From: Solihabitans fulvus
GTDB lineage: Bacteria > Actinomycetota > Actinomycetes > Mycobacteriales > Pseudonocardiaceae
DNA: 64,000 nucleotides
Assembly: GCF_008386585.1 (NCBI RefSeq)
Contig: NZ_VUOB01000028.1
Location: forward strand, 155,512 to 219,511
Direction of reading: 5' to 3'
Under the pieces are notes generated by a model. The model saw only the letters and a list, made by a program, of their open reading frames with translations, searched no databases and was not told the origin of the DNA. Within the stretch, counting starts at the first letter, position 1. Each line of letters starts with the position of its first letter. Below are positions 53,868-62,543 of this stretch, one piece after another. The position numbers were made by a program, and so were the translations under genes.

Positions 53868-54526
53868 CGCTGCTCCGCAGCGGCATCGCCGGCCTGCTCG
53901 TCGCCAAGCTGAGGCTCAGGCTGGTCGTAGGCGGCCTGCCCGAGCGGCGGCTGCGGGTCGTGTTGGTAGGTCGTGCACGCGAAGAACGGGCCCGCCGGGT
54001 CAGTGACCACTGCCAGGTGCGGGTCCAGGTGGTCGCGCAGCCACACCGAGAGCCAGGTCGGCGACTTCGGTGCGGCGGTGACCGCTTCCGTCCACGCCAG
54101 GTAGATCGCCCAGAACCTCTCGACAGCGTCTGGATGGTCGAACCAACGGGAGCACCACCGGATACCGCCACCTTCCCCGGTTGTCGACACCTTCCGGACC
54201 CGCGAGGCGATCATGGCTTCTACCCACGGAACAAGCACGTCCCAAGCGGGATCGATGCCGGGGACGAGATCGTCAGCGCTGGTGGCGAGTGTCGGAAGCT
54301 GGGATTCCTGATCATCTTCGGTGTCGGACGCCGATTGAAGGAGCTCGCGAACGGCGACATCGAGTTGTCCAAGCGCACCTTCGAGATCGTCGAGCCCCTC
54401 CGCAACGCGCTCGGCGCGGTTACTCGCCTGCGTGATTCGGACCCCGAGGCCGGTGATCTGCACTTCCAGCCGGCGGATCCGGGCCAGCATCTCAGCCGGC
54501 TCGGTGTCCCGAACCTGGCCGCTCAT
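53864..54526 (-). CDS. DUF4913 protein
   Basis: 220 residues from ATG 54526 (overlaps the coupling-protein stop). An N-terminal coiled coil (MLARIRRLEVQITGLGVRIT onward) precedes a compact domain with VLVPWVEAMIASRVRKVSTT, WCSRWFDHPDAVERFWAIYL and WLRDHLDPHLAVVTDPAGPF. This is DUF4913, a small family found in actinomycete conjugative elements beside TraG-type genes. It might be a relaxosome adaptor; function unproven. Confidence 0.82.
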   Translation of the reverse strand: MSGQVRDTEPAEMLARIRRLEVQITGLGVRITQASNRAERVAEGLDDLEGALGQLDVAVRELLQSASDTEDDQESQLPTLATSADDLVPGIDPAWDVLVPWVEAMIASRVRKVSTTGEGGGIRWCSRWFDHPDAVERFWAIYLAWTEAVTAAPKSPTWLSVWLRDHLDPHLAVVTDPAGPFFACTTYQHDPQPPLGQAAYDQPEPQLGDEQAGDAAAEQR

Positions 54527-56367
54527 GGTTGCCCACTCCCATGCTGCTGAAGGAGAGCGCGGGCAACTGGGTTGTCGGCGCCGAGGTACGCGACAGCGGC
54601 CTGTTGGATCTCGCTGGTGGCCTGTTGGTAGCGAGCGGTGATGTCGGCGGCATCGCGTTCGCTGTACCACGGCGCCAGCCGCAGCATGCCCGGCCGGCGG
54701 CCGCTGGTCAGCAGAAGCGCATGGGTCTTGGGCAACGCGGCGATGTCTGCGGCCTCCATGATTCGTTCACGATGCAGCGAAGCTGAGGTCGACCGTCCGC
54801 CCGCGCCGGTCGACGTCGACAGTTTGGTGACTTCGTGCTCGCCGACCAATCTGGACAGGTCCTCGGCGAGGTCTGCGTCGCTGACTCCAGCCCCTACCAA
54901 CTTGATCGTGGCTGCCGACCACAGGGCGTCGAAGCCGTCGCGGCCCCACACTTCCCGCCCCTGGTTGCGGGACTGCACGATCGTGGTCAGCATGATCCCC
55001 ATCGACCCGCAGAAGCTGTACAGCGACGGCAGCGAATCCAACTTGCAGATGTTCGCGGCCTCGTCCAGAACGACCGTGGCTGGCGGGTCGAGCCGACCTC
55101 CGCGAGCGCGAGCGGCCTCCGTCATCAACGTCAGCAGCTCCTTCACGAAGGCGGTGATGATCGGCCGAGCGGTGCCCTCGCCTTCGCGCGAGAGCAGATA
55201 TAGCGTCGCCGGGCGACTGTGGCCGCTGGCGATCAGTTCCCACATGTCCAGTTCGACGACCTGCCCGGACCGTGGCGGTAGCTGCCAGGTGTTTGGCGGC
55301 GTGACCCAGCGGAGGTTCGATTCCGAGCGCAGCGAGCCGAGGGCGGCAAGGACGTTGGCGAACACTCCACCTCGGGTCTCTGGAGGGAGGTCCAATGTGC
55401 CGCGTAGCATCGCGCCAAGAGCAGGAAAGCCCTGCTGGTCAAGGATTCCCGCCGGCGCGTGCGACCGGTTGGCGACCCAGATGAGCACGTCGCGTAGGTT
55501 CTTCAGTCCAACTCCGGCAGCGAGGAGTAGCAGCGTCAAAGTGTCCTCGGCCGCTGTGGTGAAGAAGGGGTCTGAACGCAGCGTTGCCTGGCCGCTTCCA
55601 CCCCCGACCTCCTGCATGAACGGCTTCGCCAGGCGCGCCGCGGAGTCGACGTCGCGCACGTAGCGCAGGAGATTCACCCAGAAAGTCTGCTCCGCGTGGA
55701 CGACGCGTTGCGGGTCGAAGGTGAAGGTCTCTCCGACCTCTTCGCGCAGCGACCTGGTCAACTGCCAGACGTCTGGCTTGTTGCTGGTTGCGACCACCAC
55801 GCCGCAAGCGGACAGGACTTCCGGCACCACGCAAGCGGAAGTCTTGTTGCTGCGAGGCCCCATGACCACCAATTCAGCATCCTCAAAGGACTTTCGAACT
55901 TCTCTACCGCCGATTGTGCCGAGCTTCACACCGAGGTCGTCACCACCGAGTTGTCGACGGCTCCGAAGACCCAGCGAGGGACGAAGCTCCTTGGTGCGTG
56001 TGGCCAACGGACTCCCCCGCATGTCGCTCCAGGAAGCCGCTTTGCTCATGGCTGCTCGACCGTCGGGAGTGCTCACATGTCGTCGAATGAAGACCACAAC
56101 GCTCGTCGCGATGCCGACGAGGACCGTCAACTCGACGGTCGTCGCGACCGCGAACCATGTCGTCGATCCGTGCGGGCCGATCAGTCCAGCGACACCGTTA
56201 CGGAAGAGCGCTCTTGGCACTGCACTGAACCGTGGCACCACCCAGTCAGAGGGGGCAACCAGATGGGCCACGGTCCAGGGCACCGCGATGCCGACGTACA
56301 CCGCGGCAACCAGGCCCGCCACGACCAAAGGTGCGATCGGCGTGAGCGTTGCACTCCGTGCGTTCAT
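54523..56367 (-). CDS. Type IV coupling protein, TraG/VirD4-like
   Basis: 614 residues from ATG 56367 with AGGTGG seven bases upstream (a GTG at 56376 lacks it). Two membrane helices near the N-terminus (LVVAGLVAAVYVGIAVPWT; AVATTVELTVLVGIATSVVV), then the RecA-like ATPase. The P-loop reads MGPRSNKTSA (Asn in place of Gly), and Walker B is ATVVLDEAANI. TLYLLSREGEGTARPIITAF and TTIVQSRNQGREVWG are further TraG-family stretches. It should couple the relaxosome to the secretion channel. Its ribosome site lies in a small hairpin. Confidence 0.88.
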   Translation of the reverse strand: MNARSATLTPIAPLVVAGLVAAVYVGIAVPWTVAHLVAPSDWVVPRFSAVPRALFRNGVAGLIGPHGSTTWFAVATTVELTVLVGIATSVVVFIRRHVSTPDGRAAMSKAASWSDMRGSPLATRTKELRPSLGLRSRRQLGGDDLGVKLGTIGGREVRKSFEDAELVVMGPRSNKTSACVVPEVLSACGVVVATSNKPDVWQLTRSLREEVGETFTFDPQRVVHAEQTFWVNLLRYVRDVDSAARLAKPFMQEVGGGSGQATLRSDPFFTTAAEDTLTLLLLAAGVGLKNLRDVLIWVANRSHAPAGILDQQGFPALGAMLRGTLDLPPETRGGVFANVLAALGSLRSESNLRWVTPPNTWQLPPRSGQVVELDMWELIASGHSRPATLYLLSREGEGTARPIITAFVKELLTLMTEAARARGGRLDPPATVVLDEAANICKLDSLPSLYSFCGSMGIMLTTIVQSRNQGREVWGRDGFDALWSAATIKLVGAGVSDADLAEDLSRLVGEHEVTKLSTSTGAGGRSTSASLHRERIMEAADIAALPKTHALLLTSGRRPGMLRLAPWYSERDAADITARYQQATSEIQQAAVAYLGADNPVARALLQQHGSGQP

Positions 56368-56371
56368 GCTG

Positions 56372-56387
56372 ACCACCTCGATGTGGT
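56372..56387 (-). promoter_or_regulatory. Small hairpin covering the coupling-protein ribosome site
   Basis: ACCAC-ATCGAG-GTGGT on the minus strand. The Shine-Dalgarno bases AGGTGG fall in the loop end and 3' arm. It lies in the 91-bp gap after the VirB4 stop, the largest break in this operon. It may tune translation of the coupling protein. Confidence 0.3.
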
Positions 56388-56458
56388 GGGCCGGTTCCGC
56401 TTCGGCGACGAGGGGGTAGTCGACACCGAGCGGAGCAGAGAGTTCGGTTCGCGAATGG

Positions 56459-57997
56459 TCACGGTGACACCGTCTTCACGAAGGCGGTGTCGGTGTTGTA
56501 GAGCTCGCGTTCGACCTCGGTAAGCTCCATCCGCACCGGCAACCCGAGTCGTTCCCCTGCCTTAAGTAGGTACAAGCCGCGGCCGGGGTGTCGGTAGCCG
56601 CGAACCCATGTGCCCGCCGACTGCCAGGATGCGAGCATCTCGGCCTCCCGATCCGCTACCGGCAGCGACGCGAGCTCTCGGGTTGGCAGTCCGCCGTAAA
56701 CGTGTATCGCGCACCGGGCGGCGATACCGCGAGCCTTGGCTCGATCCTGTTCGGACGGCAGCGCTTCCAGATCGTCTCTGGAGTGCGTCAGGTACGCCGA
56801 CGCCACACCCTTGTGGCGGTTGAACCTCGTCATCCGATCGGACAGTTCCACAAGCCGAGGGCCGGCACGCAATGCCCGCCACATTTCGTCCTGAACCCAG
56901 AAGATGTTCTTGCGCGCGGCGCCCAACTGACGTGCCTCGACCAGCGCCGAGCCCCACGCCCACGAGCAAAGCATTGCCGCAGCGACGGTCTCGTCGGTCT
57001 CCTCGTCCAGCGCGCTGATGTCCAAGGAGATCGCCGGCGCGTCCGCAGTTGGGCGAGCAGTGGAACGACGGTCGAACAGACCGCGCAACGGTCCGTCGCA
57101 CAACAGGTCCAGCGCCGACAACATGGGCCGCACCAGGTCCAGATAGCGAGTCAGGTCATCGTCGGTCCGAGCCATCTGCAACAACTGGTCCGGTGCTTCA
57201 TCCAGGCACTCGCGAACCTCGGGGATCGTCGGTTCGGTGGACCTCGCAGCGTCGGTGGCCAGGTCGAGCGCACGGCTGAGGATCGCACGTTCAGTGGTGT
57301 TGGGTGGCCGGCCGATCTCCAGCAGGAGTAGCCCTTCGAGCAGCGCTGCCTGCCGAGCACGAATGATCTCCCGCACAGCGTCGCGTTCCCGGCCGGCAGG
57401 CGTCACAGCGAGGAGTGCGGCGAGCGGTCCCGGATCCAGCGGATTGACGGCCTCGGCTCCCCTACCCACGACGATGACGGTGCCGCCCAGCCGGCGGACC
57501 AACTGCGTGTACTCACCCTTGATGTCCGCTGGAATGAAGAAGATCCAGCCGAAGGCGCACAGCCCCACGCCCAACCGCTTCGCGAAGCTGCTCTTACCCA
57601 CGCCCGGTTGGGCTTGAATCCACAGACCGGTGTTGGTCACCAACCCGTCGGCGAGCCAGGCTCCGGGATCGAGGCCGATCGGCTCGTGCGTTGTCAGGTC
57701 GCGACCGATCGGAATGCCACGGACTTGGGCGCCGGATCCGCTCAAGAATGGGTACAGGCCGGCAAGTTGTGTGCTCGTGCCCTGCCAAACACTGGATTGA
57801 CCGACATGGTGGTCACGACCGCCGCCCCGCACTGCCCATCCGCGGGCAGGCGACACGGGCATGGCGCGAAGAGCTGCCAGGGGATCGGCGGCCGGGGTCA
57901 GTTGGTCGAGGTTGTCCAGGTCGTCGACGGCGATCGCCATCGGCAGCCGTGAACCGGGCACGGAGGCAGTAGACTTGTTGCACCGCAGCAGTTTCAC
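56459..57997 (-). CDS. VirB4/TraC-like conjugation ATPase
   Basis: 512 residues from GTG 57997 overlapping the SCO6880 stop (GTGA). Walker A IQAQPGVGKSSFAKRLGVGL near 150-170, followed by FFIPADIKGEYTQLVRRLGG (the VirB4 aspartate strand), Walker B NIFWVQDEMWRAL and SAYLTHSRDDLEAL. The N-terminal pilin-interaction domain of VirB4 is missing from this chain and is probably supplied by the SCO6880 protein encoded before it. It energises the type IV secretion channel. Confidence 0.85.
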   Translation of the reverse strand: MKLLRCNKSTASVPGSRLPMAIAVDDLDNLDQLTPAADPLAALRAMPVSPARGWAVRGGGRDHHVGQSSVWQGTSTQLAGLYPFLSGSGAQVRGIPIGRDLTTHEPIGLDPGAWLADGLVTNTGLWIQAQPGVGKSSFAKRLGVGLCAFGWIFFIPADIKGEYTQLVRRLGGTVIVVGRGAEAVNPLDPGPLAALLAVTPAGRERDAVREIIRARQAALLEGLLLLEIGRPPNTTERAILSRALDLATDAARSTEPTIPEVRECLDEAPDQLLQMARTDDDLTRYLDLVRPMLSALDLLCDGPLRGLFDRRSTARPTADAPAISLDISALDEETDETVAAAMLCSWAWGSALVEARQLGAARKNIFWVQDEMWRALRAGPRLVELSDRMTRFNRHKGVASAYLTHSRDDLEALPSEQDRAKARGIAARCAIHVYGGLPTRELASLPVADREAEMLASWQSAGTWVRGYRHPGRGLYLLKAGERLGLPVRMELTEVERELYNTDTAFVKTVSP

Positions 57998-59487
57998 CGT
58001 GACCACCGCCCGCGCTTGACGAGCTCGGGCGGGTACACGCCGGTACCCAGCGAGGCGGCGAAGCCGACGTGTTGCCAACCCCAGCAGCGACGAAGCCGCA
58101 ACTTCGAGCCCCGAGCGCGAGACTCGACGTCTGCGATCGCGCTCTTCAGTTCGCGCGGGTCAGTGACCGTGGTCGTGATGTAGAGACCCCACAAGCCGAC
58201 ACCAGCACCGTGGGCCTCCTCCTCGGCCGCTTGCCGGGCACGCGCTTCGTCCGCGCGATCCCGAGCGGTCTCATCGATCCCTCGCCGCCGGCGCAGCGCC
58301 GAGCGGAACTGGCTGCCAGAAGCCTCCTTGGCGACGACCTCCGCAGCCTGGTCGGCAACGTAGGGCTGGTAGGTGATCGTCAGCCGGCGGTGGTAGCGGC
58401 CCGGGGTGACCAACGGCGCAAGAATGGTTGAGCCCACCAGTTGCTCAGGCAGCCCGGCCAAAGCCCACGACACCGACCAGCCGCCGTCGTGGGCGTAGTG
58501 ATCGTCAGCGGCATAGTGAGTGACCGGGCCGGCGTCCGCCCACGCCAGTAGGTGATCCTCTGCGGACAGCCGGTCGAGTTCGGCCCTGGCGGAGGGCTCG
58601 TAGGACGCGCGGATCCAATGCGTCCACGTCGCGGCGGTGGCGCGCCCGAGCACCGCGACCCCGCACAGTCCGAGGTCGCCTTCGATTCCGGACAACGCGC
58701 GGGAGACCTCGGCGACGCGTTCGGCGTCGTCGGCCGGTACCGGGACGGCCTTCTGGGGTTGGAAGGTAATGGAGACGCGGGTGGTGATATCGGCCGTCGA
58801 ACCTCGGTGGGCAAGAGCAACATCGCGCATGACCTGTTGCGCCAACGGAGGCGAGGTGGTGTCGATGTTGCGTTCGACGTACTCGGCGAGCTGCGTTCCG
58901 GTGCCCGGCGCGGACTCGACGGTGATCGCAATCCACTGCACAGTGGGCTGGTGCCCCAGGCCGGCGAGCCAGCCGGCGAAGGATCCGATCCACAGGTCCG
59001 TGGTGTCCTGCCCAGCCAGCACCGTGCCCACAGAGGCGAGCCGCAACGCGGTCGTCAGCCGTCCGGTACGTCGGTCCCACAGCAGTCCATACGGCCGGCC
59101 GAGCCCGTCATGAGCGCTCAACGGCATGGTCGGCGCCAACACGCCGGGAAGTTCGTAACGTCGCGGATGTGCCGTGAGGACACCCGACTCCCAACTGGTC
59201 CATCCCTTCCGGCGGGCCGTCGCGGTGCGCAGGCTCGCGATCACCGCGCCGCCCAGGGAGATCCCCAGCTTGCGATGCGGAATGAGCGCCAACGGCAACG
59301 TGATCGCCACCGCGCCGGTCGGCACGAGCATGAGGACCAGCGGCAGGACGAATGTCGTCACCGCCAACCACCATGCCAGCGGTACGAACACGCAGCCGGC
59401 AATGACGATGGTTTGGCTCTCTGACAGGTTGCCGACGCCGAAGCCTCGACGCGCGCGCCAACCGCCGTAGGTACGCGGCTCAACCAT
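57994..59487 (-). CDS. SCO6880-family conjugation protein
   Basis: 497 residues from ATG 59487. Two membrane helices at residues 26-70 (IVIAGCVFVPLAWWLAVTTF, then LVLMLVPTGAVAITLPLALI) followed by a soluble domain with LRLASVGTVLAGQ, VQWIAITVE and WALAGLPEQLVGSTILAPLV. This is the SCO6880 family that precedes VirB4-like ATPases in actinomycete ICEs and behaves like VirB3 plus the N-terminal part of VirB4. Start overlaps the VirB6-like stop by eight bases. Confidence 0.85.
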   Translation of the reverse strand: MVEPRTYGGWRARRGFGVGNLSESQTIVIAGCVFVPLAWWLAVTTFVLPLVLMLVPTGAVAITLPLALIPHRKLGISLGGAVIASLRTATARRKGWTSWESGVLTAHPRRYELPGVLAPTMPLSAHDGLGRPYGLLWDRRTGRLTTALRLASVGTVLAGQDTTDLWIGSFAGWLAGLGHQPTVQWIAITVESAPGTGTQLAEYVERNIDTTSPPLAQQVMRDVALAHRGSTADITTRVSITFQPQKAVPVPADDAERVAEVSRALSGIEGDLGLCGVAVLGRATAATWTHWIRASYEPSARAELDRLSAEDHLLAWADAGPVTHYAADDHYAHDGGWSVSWALAGLPEQLVGSTILAPLVTPGRYHRRLTITYQPYVADQAAEVVAKEASGSQFRSALRRRRGIDETARDRADEARARQAAEEEAHGAGVGLWGLYITTTVTDPRELKSAIADVESRARGSKLRLRRCWGWQHVGFAASLGTGVYPPELVKRGRWSR

Positions 59488-60808
59488 GATCCGCTCCGTC
59501 CGTCATGTTCCGGCCAAGCTGTTGGCCGGCCTGCTGAGCGACCTGCGCGGCGACGACCGCTGCGCCCACTGCCGCGCCACCGGCTCCTGCTGCGGCCGAA
59601 CCGCCTCCTGCGGAGCCGCTGGCAGACGAGGCGGGTGCGCCGGTGCCGACTTGAGTCGCAGCAGTCGTTCCCGTGCTCGTTGCGGTGGTGGCAGAGGAGC
59701 CGCTCGGCGCGGTGCCGCTACCCGTGGACGAGCTGCCGGGACGCGCTGCGTTGACGCCTTCTCCCTCGTTGCCTGCATTCCCGCCGCTGGCCGATGCGGG
59801 CGTGGGCTGGCCACCGCAGGGGCCCGTGCCGGTATTGGCTGCCGCGAGCGTGGTCTGGGCACCGGACGGCCGAGAACCACCGACGCCTCCGCCGGATGGT
59901 CCGGTGGCGTCCATGTACTGGGCCATACCACCGCCACCGCCGCCCTGGCTGCGCCCGGCGAAGGTCATGCTCGCGCCAGTGGCGGCCATGGCCGCGCCGC
60001 TGCCGCCACCCCCGTGATGGCCGGTAGTGAGCTGCTGACCGCCCCAGTCGAAGAAGCGCAGCATGACGGGCATGGCCAACACGGCCAGCACCAGCACCGC
60101 CAACCCGGTCATCAGCTGACTCAGGCTCGCGCCGTTGCCCACCAGGACGAACCCGATGCTGAAGATGATCGCGGCGAGCGGTTGGTACAGGTCGAGCGCC
60201 AGCGTCCAGGACAACACCTTCTTCAGCCACGGCTTCGTGGCCTCGTTGAGGCTGCCGGCGGCCGCAGTGGGCATCAGCGCGAGCAGGATGACCAAGGCAC
60301 CGATGCGCAGGAATCCAATAATCCAATGGATTCCCGAGACGATCATCAGGATCAGCGCCAGCAGTAGGATCAACGCGACGGCGGCGACGTCGCTGGTAAT
60401 GGCCGCGCCCATGGCTTCGGCGAAGTGTTTGATGGAGTCACCCAAAACCTGGGAGGCAAGGGCGATGCCCGCCTCGTAAGTCATGATGGTGACCGTCGCG
60501 CCCAGGGTGGACCAGGCAACGAACTGCAGCAGTCCGGTCGCGGTGTTGACGAGCGGATCTGGCTTGCGCTTGATGACCAGGACGGTCGCCTGCCAGATAA
60601 TCGAGCACGTCAGCATCGCCAGGCCGACGTAGCTCAGCAGGCTGTGCACGATGCCGACTGCCGAGCTGTGCAGGATCGAGGACTGGTCGGCTTTCGTCCA
60701 CCAGGACGCCGCCTCGCCGAGGAAGTCGGCGGAGGCTCTCGCGAAGTCCTTGACCAGGTTGTGGAACCAGTCGTTGACTTCGCAGCTGATGTCGACCATG
60801 CCGCACAT
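59480..60808 (-). CDS. VirB6/TrbL-like channel protein
   Basis: 442 residues from ATG 60808 (TGATG overlap). Six or so membrane helices between residues 50 and 255 (YVGLAMLTCSIIWQATVLVI, VALILLLALILMIVSGIHWI, LMTGLAVLVLAVLAMPVMLR). The last 180 residues are a low-complexity Gly/Ala/Ser/Thr tail. Such tails are typical of actinomycete TrbL/VirB6 homologues. It should form the inner-membrane channel of the conjugation machine. Confidence 0.82.
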   Translation of the reverse strand: MCGMVDISCEVNDWFHNLVKDFARASADFLGEAASWWTKADQSSILHSSAVGIVHSLLSYVGLAMLTCSIIWQATVLVIKRKPDPLVNTATGLLQFVAWSTLGATVTIMTYEAGIALASQVLGDSIKHFAEAMGAAITSDVAAVALILLLALILMIVSGIHWIIGFLRIGALVILLALMPTAAAGSLNEATKPWLKKVLSWTLALDLYQPLAAIIFSIGFVLVGNGASLSQLMTGLAVLVLAVLAMPVMLRFFDWGGQQLTTGHHGGGGSGAAMAATGASMTFAGRSQGGGGGGMAQYMDATGPSGGGVGGSRPSGAQTTLAAANTGTGPCGGQPTPASASGGNAGNEGEGVNAARPGSSSTGSGTAPSGSSATTATSTGTTAATQVGTGAPASSASGSAGGGSAAAGAGGAAVGAAVVAAQVAQQAGQQLGRNMTDGADHG

Positions 60809-61506
60809 CAGCGCTGCCCGCCCAACTCGGTAGCGCCGTCAAGGTCCCCGGTCAGTCGAGGACGAGGCCGCGGAAGTTGCAGCCTCCAGTCACCGTCCAG
60901 CCAGCGCAGGGTCAACTCGAGTCGTGCGTACTGATCGCCGCGAGCGCGGGACTGTGGCGTGGAGGCGATCAGGACGACGCCGACGAGTTCGCCGTGCGGG
61001 TCGCCGGCCGAGAGCCGGTACCACCATCGGCTCGGTCTCGTTTCCTCTGCCGTGGCAGAGGACTCCTCGCGGGAGATGTCCGCGATCGCCGACGTGACGT
61101 CGCCCAGGGTCTGTGTGTTGGCCGTACCCTCGTAGACCCACTTGCCGCAGTTGCTCGACAGCCGGCTGGCGATATTGATGCCCGCGATCACCGCGCCGAG
61201 CTCGTCGTGGGAGAACCCCGAGGCGAGTTCGAGTTCGGTTCGGGTGGTGGGGCCGTAACAGTCGCTGACCGGCAGCGACGTCGCATCCGGACCCGGGTAC
61301 CACTGGATGCCGCAAACCAGTTGCGGCGCAGTGACTTCATCGGTCGGCACGAGGTCGCTGCCTGGCGACGAGGACAGCACGGACGGCTTCGAGGACACGA
61401 GGGTCTGTTGCCGAGTCGATGGCTGGTCCTGCGCCACCAGACCAAGCCCGGTGCCGACTACCGCAGCCACCGCGACAGATCCTGCAACGATCCAGCGGGG
61501 CTTCAT
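60808..61506 (-). CDS. Membrane-anchored conjugation protein, VirB8-like or DUF8175-type
   Basis: 232 residues from ATG 61506, preceded by GGGGAG; a GTG three bases earlier overlaps the upstream stop. An N-terminal helix (IVAGSVAVAAVVGTGLGLVA) anchors an extracytoplasmic domain with three cysteines. RWWYRLSAGDPHGELVGVVL and LELTLRWLDGDWRLQLP resemble NTF2-like folds of TcpC/VirB8. Position beside the channel gene supports a secretion-complex role. Confidence 0.65.
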   Translation of the reverse strand: MKPRWIVAGSVAVAAVVGTGLGLVAQDQPSTRQQTLVSSKPSVLSSSPGSDLVPTDEVTAPQLVCGIQWYPGPDATSLPVSDCYGPTTRTELELASGFSHDELGAVIAGINIASRLSSNCGKWVYEGTANTQTLGDVTSAIADISREESSATAEETRPSRWWYRLSAGDPHGELVGVVLIASTPQSRARGDQYARLELTLRWLDGDWRLQLPRPRPRLTGDLDGATELGGQR

Positions 61507-61805
61507 CACGAACTCCCCGACACGAAGAGCACGATGGACACGGCGCCCAGGCCCATGCCGATCCCACCGACGACCCAGGGCAGAGACATCGCGCCTTCCA
61601 CCGCCATCTGATTACGGTTGCGGCGACCCGTGATCATCATGATTCCACCGACCACGAGCGCGACCACGGCCGTGATCAACAGGCCCCACTTCAGCCAGCC
61701 GACGAACGTCGTGGCGACCTCAGCGAGTTTGCCGGGCGGCGCGGCGGGCGGTGGATCATTGATCTGGGTCAACCACCAGAGGTGAAGCAAGCTGAGCTGT
61801 CGCAT
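61506..61805 (-). CDS. Small two-helix membrane protein, VirB2/TrbC-like
   Basis: 99 residues from ATG 61805 with GAGGAG seven bases upstream (an upstream GTG at 61829 lacks it). Two membrane helices, LKWGLLITAVVALVVGGIMM and LPWVVGGIGMGLGAVSIVLF, with a short basic loop NRNQM. Size and topology fit a pilin-like VirB2/TrbC or a small channel accessory. The first 50 bp overlap the end of the P-loop gene. Confidence 0.65.
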   Translation of the reverse strand: MRQLSLLHLWWLTQINDPPPAAPPGKLAEVATTFVGWLKWGLLITAVVALVVGGIMMITGRRNRNQMAVEGAMSLPWVVGGIGMGLGAVSIVLFVSGSS

Positions 61806-62394
61806 GAGGAGTCTCCTCGGTGACGTCACGCCAGCCAGTCACCTGTGCAGGCGACCACGGCGGCAGTGGATGAGATTCGAACTGCGCGGGCTGTGCGGCG
61901 GCCGGAGGCCACATGCGGTGCAGGGCCTCCACAAGGGCGCGCGGGATCTTCCGCGCGCCCTTGGGCAGCTCGATGCCATCGCCGAGTGGGTCGTCGCGAC
62001 CCACCCAGTCCGGGATGTAGGGGATGGTCACGAGATCGGCCAGGTAGGGGGTGGCAGCGCGCAACCGGGCCCGCGTTGCCGAAGGTGTGACTGGCGCGAT
62101 CCCGACCACGACCACCACGGGCTGCGGCGCCTGCGGGTGTCGACGGATCTCGTCGAGCACCGTCAGCAACGCCCTCGTGGCGCGTGCGTGGGTCGAGGTG
62201 ACCACCACGTCGACCGGTCCGCCGAGGTAGCGACCCAGGTCGTGCACCTCAATCCGGGTCAAAGCCAGCAGCCGGGCGGCGGTGGAGGTTCCCACGCCGC
62301 CGGCCACTCCGGCGATGAGGATCGGCCGAGTCTGCGGCGGGGTGGGGATCGTCCACAGGCCACCGCGCGACTCGCTTCTGCGTGTGTTGTTCAC
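61756..62394 (-). CDS. ParA/MinD-like P-loop protein with atypical Walker A
   Basis: About 212 residues from GTG 62394; no ribosome site is evident, so the start may be leaderless or lie at another GTG (62424). LIAGVAGGVGTSTAARLLAL (residues 27-46) aligns with the deviant Walker A KGGVGKTT but has Thr in place of the catalytic Lys. PVDVVVTST and VVVVVGIAPVTPSATR follow as family strands. Probably a ParA-like protein that binds but may not hydrolyse nucleotide. First gene of the transfer operon. Confidence 0.65.
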   Translation of the reverse strand: MNNTRRSESRGGLWTIPTPPQTRPILIAGVAGGVGTSTAARLLALTRIEVHDLGRYLGGPVDVVVTSTHARATRALLTVLDEIRRHPQAPQPVVVVVGIAPVTPSATRARLRAATPYLADLVTIPYIPDWVGRDDPLGDGIELPKGARKIPRALVEALHRMWPPAAAQPAQFESHPLPPWSPAQVTGWRDVTEETPHATAQLASPLVVDPDQ

Positions 62395-62449
62395 GAACAG
62401 CACAGTAGGCCGATTCGACACACATACGTCTGATTCGGCCGCGTGTCGC

Positions 62450-62495
62450 TGCAAAAGTTCTACCCGGCCGTATGGTGCGGAGATGTCGAACTCCG
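62450..62495 (+). promoter_or_regulatory. Promoter-operator of the triple-HTH gene
   Basis: A -35-like CTGCAA (62450-62455) and -10-like TATGGT (62471-62476) are 15 bp apart. The inverted repeat CGGAG-N8-CTCCG (62478-62495) covers the expected start of transcription. A good candidate for autoregulation and for control of the divergent transfer operon. Confidence 0.4.
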
Positions 62496-62543
62496 TACAG
62501 TGGACACGCGAATGTCACCCTGATCCGGCCGAAGGAGGCTCCG

